Of a stretch of 25,928 bases of DNA, positions 19,691 to 25,928 are shown one piece after another. The DNA comes from a virus. Every line of letters starts with the position of its first letter. Position 1 is the stretch's first letter. A program made the position numbers and the translations under genes. Where the stretch lies: the IMG/VR virus record IMGVR_UViG_3300044616_001775, positions 1-25,928 of that record; one strand, written 5' to 3'. Under the pieces are notes generated by a model that ran no database searches, was not told the origin of the DNA, and saw nothing but the letters and a program-made list of their open reading frames with translations.

Positions 19691-20045
19691 TTTAAGAAAG
19701 CGTTTAAGTGCATTACTTGCTACTGAGTTAGGCACTTACACAAACGGACTACCTTCTATTTGGGTGTACGGTAGTTCATCTCAGCCACCATCAGCAAGTA
19801 ACGGACTTGAGTGCTTAATCAAAGAAGTTCCCAGTGTCGCCGCTAAGGTTGTCAGCAGTGGCTCTAAGTACAAGCCGCAGCAATGGGAAATTCTATTACG
19901 CAACTGGACTAAAAATTCAAATCTACCTATTGCTCTCAATAAGATAGAAACCGGATTTATTGTCTTGCGTTACACGCACATTCCCGCAACTTCTGATGTA
20001 CTAGAACAAGCCAGGATTTTCATCTTTGACCCTGTAGTGATTTAA
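19677..20045 (+). CDS. Putative tail-terminator / minor tail protein
   Basis: The protein has 122 residues. The N-terminal helix (SDLRKRLSALLATELGTY), then LPSIWVYGSS and a central LECLIKEVPS strand, and the C-terminal ARIFIFDPVVI follow the alpha-beta layout common in tail-terminator proteins (gpU/gp11-like): one helix on a small sheet. The start overlaps the 52-residue gene; its ribosome site is weak. It precedes the gene for a repetitive structural protein and the tail tube, the usual position of tail terminators. The assignment rests on position and predicted layout only. Confidence 0.6.
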   Translation: MKVSDLRKRLSALLATELGTYTNGLPSIWVYGSSSQPPSASNGLECLIKEVPSVAAKVVSSGSKYKPQQWEILLRNWTKNSNLPIALNKIETGFIVLRYTHIPATSDVLEQARIFIFDPVVI

Positions 20046-20049
20046 ACTT

Positions 20050-20661
20050 ATGCCGATTACCATAGATTTTGCCAGACTAAAATCTGTCACAACCAATGCT
20101 ACCAACGCAGTCATTAACCCCGGTGCTGCGGTAGAAGTAGACACTAGTCTTGAGGAGTCTCAATTTATTCCATTCACTCATGCCAGTATCACCCCTGCCA
20201 CATTTAACGTTTCTGGATGTAACATCACCACTGGCAGCGCAACCATTACGACGACTACTGCTAATGGTTTTGCTAACGTCCGTATAGGTGACGTAGTTAC
20301 TGTTTCTTCTGGTGGTGGCACAATTGCTGCTAACACTGTTACTGCTATCGACAGTACCACTTCTATTACCATCAGTGTTAACGCTACTGCACCCAGTACG
20401 ACAGCAAACAGCACTGTACTTACTTTTGTACCACCTGCTATTGCTCCAACCACTTGGGGTATTCGGTTGCTCTATGAAAAAAGAGGTTCAGTAGTTGTTA
20501 TTCGTCCCACTTTATACCTGTACGACGGCACTCTTGGTGGTACAACAGGAACTCCCGCCAACGCAACCACGGCAATCAACCTTGTGGATTCCCAGGGCAA
20601 CGTTCCTAGTGTAGATTTAGACGCACTCTACAATACCATCCGTGTTGGTCGTAGCGCGTAA
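20050..20661 (+). CDS. Structural protein with an Ig-like insert
   Basis: The protein has 203 residues, with the start 4 bases after the previous stop. The N-terminus (MPITIDFARLKSVTTN) and the C-terminus (LYDGTLGGTTG to DALYNTIRVGRSA) look like a virion scaffold. Residues about 47-130 are an insert of Thr/Ser/Val/Ala strands: GSATITTTTANG, RIGDVVTVSSGGGTI and TTSITISVNATA. This matches the small Ig-like or adhesion beta domains often grafted onto phage virion proteins. Its place just before the tail tube gene suggests a tail-associated or second tube-type protein. No specific family is recognised. Confidence 0.65.
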   Translation: MPITIDFARLKSVTTNATNAVINPGAAVEVDTSLEESQFIPFTHASITPATFNVSGCNITTGSATITTTTANGFANVRIGDVVTVSSGGGTIAANTVTAIDSTTSITISVNATAPSTTANSTVLTFVPPAIAPTTWGIRLLYEKRGSVVVIRPTLYLYDGTLGGTTGTPANATTAINLVDSQGNVPSVDLDALYNTIRVGRSA

Positions 20662-20695
20662 TTAAGTTAATTTATTTTCTTTTGAGGTATTAAAA

Positions 20696-21454
20696 ATGGC
20701 TTTAGCGACCCGTCCCATTGAGTCTATTGTTCTTCAAAATTTTAGCCTTGATCTAAAATTACTTCCCCCCGGCACTGATTCAGTTACGTTCACCACTTTG
20801 ACCTGTCCTGCCGGTGCTTTAGAGGGTGCTACTACTATCAGTGTTACTGCAACAGCAGGCGTTACTTATACTATTGCTGCTGGTACTTCCTTGTCTTTTG
20901 CTGCTCAAAGCAATCCTTTGGGTCGTCAGCACGTACTTTTGCTGGCTAACGCAACTTTAGCGGGTACTACCGCAGTATCCTTGACAGTTGCTCCTTTGTT
21001 TAGAGCTATTCCTGCTAATGCTACTTCTCGCTTAGTTCAGGATATGTTTCCGCTACAGGGACTCACTAACATGACCCCACAATTTGGACCAGTTGTTGTG
21101 GATACCACCAATAACATGAATGGTAGCGGTACTAGCTCTGCTGTTGTCCGTGTGAAGCGAGAAATTACTTTTGAAGGAACTGAATTTAGAGACGATCAGT
21201 GTTTGATGCACTTCATCAAAGCACCATATAACAACCCGGTGCTAATGAACCGACCCTTATGGGCGATCGCTACACTCCCTACTGGCGAAAGATATGAAGG
21301 TGTAGCAAAAACCACGGCGTTAACTATGCCAGTTACGGTGCAAGAAGTCATGAAATACACTGGCACTTTAGAGTTTCAAGGTGAAATTTCATGGCTTCCT
21401 GGTTACTACGCAACTGGTGGTTCTTCCAGTGGATTCCCTGCCTATAACCTCTAA
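20696..21454 (+). CDS. Major tail (tube) protein
   Basis: The protein has 252 residues. The ATG at 20696 follows TTTTGAGGTATTAAAA, the clearest ribosome site among the head-tail genes. After an N-terminal IVLQNFSLDLKLLPPG segment comes an Ala/Thr-rich Ig-like stretch (about 28-100), then a core with KREITFEGTEFRDDQCLMHF, NRPLWAIATLPTGERYEG and VMKYTGTLEFQGEISWLPGY. The last segments resemble the closing sheet of tail tube proteins. It is the first gene before the chaperone and tape measure genes, the standard place for the tube. The stop overlaps the next start (TAATG). Confidence 0.72.
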   Translation: MALATRPIESIVLQNFSLDLKLLPPGTDSVTFTTLTCPAGALEGATTISVTATAGVTYTIAAGTSLSFAAQSNPLGRQHVLLLANATLAGTTAVSLTVAPLFRAIPANATSRLVQDMFPLQGLTNMTPQFGPVVVDTTNNMNGSGTSSAVVRVKREITFEGTEFRDDQCLMHFIKAPYNNPVLMNRPLWAIATLPTGERYEGVAKTTALTMPVTVQEVMKYTGTLEFQGEISWLPGYYATGGSSSGFPAYNL

Positions 21455-21693
21455 TGAAAATTCTCAAGGATAGCACTGGACTATTAGCTGTCCTGATCAA
21501 CTGCCGCATCGACGATGATAGGTTGCTTTGCGGTGCGGCAGTTTTTAGAGGGGGGTTGTCAGGTGAAATAACTGTTTCCAGTCACAATTCCTCTTTTAAA
21601 ATCAAGATTCCTGATTCTGTTAAGCAGGTGGCAACCTATCAACTTTTAGCCGATTCCCATGATAATTTAGAAATCGAATTATGCGCCCAATAA
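21454..21693 (+). CDS. Small hypothetical tail-region protein
   Basis: The protein has 79 residues, MKILKDSTGLLAVLINCRI at the start, ending LADSHDNLEIELCAQ. It overlaps the tube gene stop by one base and the next start by 13 bases, so it is translationally coupled on both sides. A small all-beta protein is predicted (LLCGAAVFRGGLSGEITVSS, then FKIKIPDS). No family is recognised; by position it is a tail assembly accessory. Confidence 0.65.
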   Translation: MKILKDSTGLLAVLINCRIDDDRLLCGAAVFRGGLSGEITVSSHNSSFKIKIPDSVKQVATYQLLADSHDNLEIELCAQ

Positions 21694-22544
21694 TTAGCAA
21701 GAAATCCAATTTTGAGATCATTCCTGTAGGCAACGAAAACACCGGAATTATTTATTTAGAAAAACGCGGTTCATTGACCACGGGTGAATCTATGGACATT
21801 GGGTCTATAGATGCAAAAAGACAAAGAGCCGCTATTATTGCCTCTAAATTAGTTAAGAAAATCTCTGTAGATCGTGGGGTGACAATTGCAGAAGCCCAGG
21901 AACTACTTTCCCCTACTCGTTCTGCTGACGGAACTTCTGAAATAGATAACTCTGATGTCATTTACGACTACATTGAGGACTTCACCGAACTAAATGCCCT
22001 GAGTGCCACAGATAGTACCTCTGTGTCCATTGCTATAGCCACTCTATTGATCAAAAAGCGAGTAGCTTTCCCAGTACAATTGATTGCACCTGTAACTTTC
22101 AATTCTACAAGTATCTCTGTACACCCGTTTCAACTCACATTGCAGGACAAACAAGTGATCCGCTTCGGCGATTGCTTGGTAACAGTGGTTGGCAATTACG
22201 CATCATGCCCTGACCATGAATCACTCTTGGTTCAGGTTGAGCCTGTGACTGAAAACTTACCAATTTCCACAGGTTTCTTGTACGACAAATCAACCAAGTC
22301 TTACGTAGTTGGTACGGATAACTGGACTGAAGAAGACACCAAGGATTGTAGCGATGAATTTGTATCCGCTATTTATGAGTTTTACGAAAAAGAACGTAGT
22401 AGATGGCAGGTAGAAGTTGAGCCTCCATCCGCACCTGTTGAGGGGGAGCAACCAGTTCCCCTGTTGACTGGGGAGACATCTACTGGCGTATCCAATCCTA
22501 CCGAATTGCCGACCCTAGATTTAGAGACTGGGATACCTTCCTAG
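21681..22544 (+). CDS. Tail assembly chaperone, short (G-like) form
   Basis: The protein has 287 residues, with no membrane segment. It begins MRPIISKKSNFEIIPVGN. The first half has helices and an acidic stretch (DNSDVIYDYIEDF); the middle has strands; about 225-245 is a helix (SDEFVSAIYEFYEKERS). The last 50 residues are Pro/Glu/Thr-rich and non-folded (EVEPPSAPVEGEQPVPLL). Siphophages encode a chaperone between the tube and the tape measure that is made in a short form and, by -1 frameshift, in a long form; the size and position fit. The Pro-rich tail is probably only the unshifted read-out. The start lies inside the preceding gene. Confidence 0.65.
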   Translation: MRPIISKKSNFEIIPVGNENTGIIYLEKRGSLTTGESMDIGSIDAKRQRAAIIASKLVKKISVDRGVTIAEAQELLSPTRSADGTSEIDNSDVIYDYIEDFTELNALSATDSTSVSIAIATLLIKKRVAFPVQLIAPVTFNSTSISVHPFQLTLQDKQVIRFGDCLVTVVGNYASCPDHESLLVQVEPVTENLPISTGFLYDKSTKSYVVGTDNWTEEDTKDCSDEFVSAIYEFYEKERSRWQVEVEPPSAPVEGEQPVPLLTGETSTGVSNPTELPTLDLETGIPS

Positions 22545-22837
22545 ATCAGCCAGTTCACGTGGTGTTTGAGTGTATTGAAGCACTTGAACGCTACCGCAGG
22601 GAACAGGCTAATGTTGAGGGTCGGGTTCATGCGATCGGTTGGACAGGGCTTTTTAACGGGTTCAAAAAGGAAACCGACCCCAATATGGACTTTGTTGATT
22701 TATTGCCCTTTCCTGATGATATTAAGGACAATTCCCGTAAGATTAGCCAAGTAACTGAAAGTATCCTCAAGGATATTATTAAAAACAATCGGTTGCCACC
22801 TGCTATTTTATCAGCTTTGAATTTGCTACTGTCTTGA
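22442..22837 (+). CDS. Frameshifted C-terminal part of the tail assembly chaperone (T-like)
   Basis: The -1 frame relative to 21681-22544 is open from 22442, just after a TGA at 22439-22441, to TGA at 22835-22837. It has strong coding character well upstream of any start codon: SSPVDWGDIYWRIQSYRIAD, then DPRFRDWDTFLDQPVHVV and GRVHAIGWTGLFNGF. A GTG at 22559 exists but has no ribosome site. The heptamer GGGGGAG (22442-22448, read G GGG GAG in the first frame) lies exactly where the new frame opens. Shifting there gives about 256 plus 129 residues, a 385-residue fusion. Such a G/GT pair is a conserved siphophage feature. Confidence 0.72.
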   Translation, partial: GGATSSPVDWGDIYWRIQSYRIADPRFRDWDTFLDQPVHVVFECIEALERYRREQANVEGRVHAIGWTGLFNGFKKETDPNMDFVDLLPFPDDIKDNSRKISQVTESILKDIIKNNRLPPAILSALNLLLS

Positions 22838-22871
22838 TTACAGATTAATATTCTTGGTCTGTAATCTTTTT
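22836..22871 (+). terminator. Terminator-like hairpin before the tape measure gene
   Basis: A perfect 9-bp stem (GATTACAGA at 22836-22844, its complement at 22858-22866) with a 13-base loop, followed by TTTTTC. The ribosome site of the tape measure gene comes 7 bases later, so it may be an attenuator that sets tape measure output. Confidence 0.6.
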
Positions 22872-22890
22872 CTTTATAGGAGTTAGTATT

Positions 22891-25800
22891 ATGAATTTAG
22901 GCGAATTAATTGTAGAGTTGTCTGCTGATTCCTCTGAATTAGAAAAGACTTTGGAACGGGCTAAGAAGAAGGCTTATGAAGCTGCAAAAGCAGTAGAAAA
23001 AAGTTTTAAAGATATTAATTTATCTCTTGACAACAATAAAACTACAAAAAAAGATAATTTAAGTAGTCATTTGAGTGTTAATCAGCAACATCTTAAAAAA
23101 ACTAATGATTATTTTAAAAGTAACCCTATTACTCCCGTGGTTAACGATAGTCAATTGACTAACTTAAATGAACACTTAAATTTAAAAGTACGACATCTTA
23201 AAAAAACTAATGATTATTTTAAAAGTAACCCTATTACTCCCGTGGTTAACGATAGTCAATTGACTATCTTAAATGAACGTTTAAGTTTAGAGGCGCAACA
23301 TCTTAAACAAGTTAATAAACATTTTGATAATAATCCAATTAATGTTAACGTTAATTCAAAAAATCTTGATGAATTAAATCGTAGATTAAATGGACTTTCT
23401 AGTAAAACTATTGCTATTACTGCTGAATCAAAATTAAGTAAGCAACTGGAAAAAAGTTTAACTGATGCTGTTAAAGATGCTGTTAAAGAGTCTAATCGAG
23501 GGAAAGATCAGAAATCATCTTCAACGCCAGTGCAACAACAAGCAGCTAAAGAGGTTTTGTCGTCACGTAAAACACAAAATGTGAATGTAGTTGCTAATCC
23601 TGTTAGTGCTGCCTTGAATGGCATTTTTCAAGAAATTGGAAAGCAATTTATTGGTGGACTTGATAAGAGTGCTGAAGACATATTCGGCGCAAATATTTCT
23701 GGCATGGCCAGAAAAGCTAATAATGCGTTTTTGCGTTATTTTGGCTTGCGTACAAAAACACAAGCTAATCCTGGGGATGCACCAACACAAAATACGCAGA
23801 CAGAATCTAGTTCACAAAAAGCAAAAAAACAAAAAACTCAAGTCAACCCTGATCCTGTTTCAGCATCTGCAAGTATTAGCGAAAAAACTATTTCAACTGA
23901 TAAATTGCCAGAAAATCAGGTGAAAAGAATTGTACAAAATATAGTCGTTGATTTTGCGTTTGATTATGCAAGTGGTAATTTATCACAACAAAGAACTAAG
24001 GATTTGCTTGCTAGAGCAGGAAAACAAGTTTTCAAAAAAGTAGTAATACCGTATATAAATGAGATATCAGAATCTCAGAGTTCAACAGGTCAGAGTTCAA
24101 CAGGTCAGAGTTCAACAGGTCAGAGTTCAACAGGTCAGAGTTCAACAGGTCAGAGTTCAACAAGCAAAAAAATCAGCAGGGCATCTCAAAGGGCATTTGA
24201 AATTCTTAAAGAGGCAGGTCAACCAGCACCTCAAAAATCAGCACCTCAACAAGCAGATCAAGTCCTAAAACCTCAATCTCATGTACCTGAAAATAAAAAT
24301 GTTGAAAAGATATTTCAAAAATCTAATAAATCTCAACAACCTGTTGCTACTAGTTCAGATTTAGAAAATGCTGCTCAATTATTAATTAACGCAGCCAATA
24401 TATTAGCTAATAGTGCTACTATAAATGCTTCTCAAAAGCCCAAAAAAACTAAATCTGAATTGGAATCCGACAAAAAAACTAACAAGTTATTAGTTGAAGT
24501 AAAAACAGCCTCCTCCGAAATCAAGCAAGCTGCTGTTAATCTTAACAAAACAACTAAAGGTTTTAATGATTCTATAAACAAAATAAAAGCTGCTTCTTTA
24601 GAGATTAAGCAGTCTGCAAATGATTTAAAGAACGCGGCTCAACTACTGGCTAATGCAGTTAATGTATTAACTGGTTCTACGCAATCTGCAATTAACTCTG
24701 CAAGTGATCCTAAAAAACCTAAGTCTACTAACAATGATGCAGAGCTATTGCAGCCAAAGCAAGATGTACTACCAAAAGTTAAACAACAGCTTGACTTAGC
24801 GCAGTCAAATATTGCAAAAGGTTTAAATAATACCGTTGAATCGTTATCTAACACTGCTAAAGCAGCTAAGGACTTTGTTCAATCTCAAATCAATCAAAAG
24901 ATAAATGCTAGTTTACCTAGTAACGCAGAACAAAAAACACCTTTACAGTTGCCTACAGAGCAAGCACAGCAGTTACAGCAGCCTGTAAATATTCCTCAAA
25001 AATCTACTAAAAACGAAGATATTACAGTGTTAGAACCATTGCCGCTAGAGTTAAAACAAAATATTAATTCAGTGCGGTTAAATACTGCAAAAAATATTGT
25101 AGCATCTAAAAGATTTGTGGATGCAACTAATCAAGAAGGTAACGCTCAATTAGTACCGCAAAAACCAATAAATATTGAAAAAATAAACACAAAAAAACAG
25201 ACATCTTTAGACACAACAAGAGATGTATTTGAGATTATAAACGATTATTTTACCGCAGAGTATAAAAAACTAAAAGCTGATGTTGATCGTGCTAAGAAAT
25301 CAGGTAATTTAGAAGATATTGATGCAACAAGAAATAAGCTTAAAAACTTTGCATCTCATACCGAAAAAGCAGTTACAGACATAGATGCAATCGTTAAACA
25401 AGCCGAGGATCAGGGGTATCAAAAATATATTAATAGTGAACTTACCGACGTTCATTCTAAAGGAAAATCACCTATAAGACGAAAAACTAAATTAGCAAAT
25501 GAGATGATAGGTTCGTTAAATTATGCAGAAGGGCAGATACTTGAAAAAGATAGAAAGAATTACGTAGCTCAAGCAGAAAAAGCTGGTATAGAAATTCCTG
25601 AAGGATTAAAACGGGGTATTGTCAGTAATTTTGATGGTGTCTCTGCTGAAACTAAAAAGTTGCTCAACGATTTTATTAAAGTTGTTAAAAAGCAATTAGG
25701 CATCCAGTCTCCATCTTTGGTGATGTTTGAGATTGGGATGATGATAGCTTCTGGGTTGTTCTTTGGGATGCAGAAGGGGAACAGTAAAGTGTCTGAGGGT

Positions 25801-25928
25801 GCTAGGAAAATGGTGACAACCATTAAATCTGCATTTGACCCTCTTAATGATTTATCTAGCTTAGGCTTGGCGGGTACGTACATGATACCCAATTTAAGCG
25901 ACATTAGCAACAAAGCCATGATTGCCAT
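22891..25928 (+). CDS. Tail tape measure protein (N-terminal part, runs off the window)
   Basis: The frame is open from ATG 22891 (TATAGGAGTTAGTATT upstream) to the right edge: 1012 codons, no stop. Tape measure proteins set tail length and pass into the host on infection. The start (MNLGELIVELSADSSELEK, then TLERAKKKAYEAAKAVE) is the usual opening helix. It is Lys/Gln/Asn-rich with repeats: three 35-residue units at 23089-23403 and five QSSTG repeats plus one QSSTS (24076-24165). Later sections are coiled coil with repeated AAQLL-x-NA-x-x-L blocks. Near the window end comes KQLGIQSPSLVMFEIG, the conserved hinge-like LG-I-x-SPS motif, before a hydrophobic MMIASGLFFGM segment. The 3' part is beyond the window. 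Confidence 0.88.
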   Translation, partial: MNLGELIVELSADSSELEKTLERAKKKAYEAAKAVEKSFKDINLSLDNNKTTKKDNLSSHLSVNQQHLKKTNDYFKSNPITPVVNDSQLTNLNEHLNLKVRHLKKTNDYFKSNPITPVVNDSQLTILNERLSLEAQHLKQVNKHFDNNPINVNVNSKNLDELNRRLNGLSSKTIAITAESKLSKQLEKSLTDAVKDAVKESNRGKDQKSSSTPVQQQAAKEVLSSRKTQNVNVVANPVSAALNGIFQEIGKQFIGGLDKSAEDIFGANISGMARKANNAFLRYFGLRTKTQANPGDAPTQNTQTESSSQKAKKQKTQVNPDPVSASASISEKTISTDKLPENQVKRIVQNIVVDFAFDYASGNLSQQRTKDLLARAGKQVFKKVVIPYINEISESQSSTGQSSTGQSSTGQSSTGQSSTGQSSTSKKISRASQRAFEILKEAGQPAPQKSAPQQADQVLKPQSHVPENKNVEKIFQKSNKSQQPVATSSDLENAAQLLINAANILANSATINASQKPKKTKSELESDKKTNKLLVEVKTASSEIKQAAVNLNKTTKGFNDSINKIKAASLEIKQSANDLKNAAQLLANAVNVLTGSTQSAINSASDPKKPKSTNNDAELLQPKQDVLPKVKQQLDLAQSNIAKGLNNTVESLSNTAKAAKDFVQSQINQKINASLPSNAEQKTPLQLPTEQAQQLQQPVNIPQKSTKNEDITVLEPLPLELKQNINSVRLNTAKNIVASKRFVDATNQEGNAQLVPQKPINIEKINTKKQTSLDTTRDVFEIINDYFTAEYKKLKADVDRAKKSGNLEDIDATRNKLKNFASHTEKAVTDIDAIVKQAEDQGYQKYINSELTDVHSKGKSPIRRKTKLANEMIGSLNYAEGQILEKDRKNYVAQAEKAGIEIPEGLKRGIVSNFDGVSAETKKLLNDFIKVVKKQLGIQSPSLVMFEIGMMIASGLFFGMQKGNSKVSEGARKMVTTIKSAFDPLNDLSSLGLAGTYMIPNLSDISNKAMIA
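23089..23403 (+). repeat. 105-bp tandem repeat in the tape measure gene (three copies)
   Basis: Copies begin at 23089, 23194 and 23299, each with CATCTTAAA. The first two are identical over the first 70 or so bases; the third is diverged. Each encodes 35 residues, so the frame is kept. Confidence 0.8.
24076..24165 (+). repeat. 15-bp tandem repeat in the tape measure gene (six units)
   Basis: Five exact copies of CAGAGTTCAACAGGT followed by one ending in AAGC; they encode QSSTG five times and QSSTS once. Confidence 0.92.

Noticed and set aside
22559-22837. Independent 92-residue gene starting at GTG 22559
   Set aside because: No ribosome site precedes it, and coding-like sequence in the same frame continues upstream to 22442; a -1 frameshift product explains it better.
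24059-24268. Frame with VRVQQ repeats in the tape measure gene
   Set aside because: It is the 15-bp repeat read out of frame; the tape measure frame is continuous across it.
1-25928. tRNA genes, reverse transcriptase or diversity-generating repeats, toxin-antitoxin pair around the ART gene
   Set aside because: Searched by eye; no cloverleaf with a T-loop, no reverse-transcriptase motifs, no template/variable repeat pair and no convincing antitoxin gene adjacent to the ART were found.

Overview
The window looks like part of a tailed-phage genome (prophage or phage-plasmid) of a cyanobacterium, most likely a filamentous Nostocales-type host. I counted about fourteen copies of the cyanobacterial HIP1 octamer GCGATCGC. 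The DNA is AT-rich, and the genes are phage replication, packaging, capsid and tail genes. No rRNA, tRNA, CRISPR array or insertion sequence was seen.

Left part (1-7170) is an accessory/early region. After the tail of a probable antirepressor (1-191) come small genes, mostly on the minus strand. Nearly all are transcribed from their own copy of one highly conserved promoter (TTGACA, 17-18 bp spacer, TATAGT/TATATT), and many are followed by their own hairpin terminator. I count eleven clear copies plus one decayed one; two more lie at 11825 and 12564. Most of the conserved sequence is in the spacer and the upstream flank, so this looks like a co-regulated regulon of exchangeable one-gene cassettes. 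Many of these genes have an open frame extending back through the promoter (a spurious leader beginning MTINS); the starts given here are the internal ATGs behind a Shine-Dalgarno. Products include a probable ADP-ribosyltransferase, a two-domain protein resembling polyvalent-protein modules, a sliding clamp with an extra N-terminal helical module shared with a neighbour, a 66-aa protein ending in an SSB-like tip (DPDDIPF), an HNH protein and a very acidic 58-aa protein.

Middle part (7185-12760): thymidylate kinase and a large DUF3854/D5-type primase-helicase whose N-terminus is built of in-frame repeats, several carrying a ribosome-binding site plus start codon. These are followed by a basic 19-residue-repeat protein and a two-gene operon of unknown function.

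Right part (12764-25928) is the virion module. Terminase large subunit and an XRE regulator lie on the minus strand. A structural operon runs on the plus strand: prohead protease fused to a scaffold-like coiled coil, a structural protein, E-type major capsid protein, neck proteins, tail tube, tail-assembly chaperone with a probable -1 frameshift, and the start of a tape measure protein that runs off the window. One head-completion (DUF4054-like) gene is inverted inside this operon, and no portal gene is seen where it would be expected.

The replication genes (primase-helicase, clamp, Tmk) suggest partly autonomous replication, while the small-gene regulon probably serves host takeover or superinfection control. 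That functional reading is inference.
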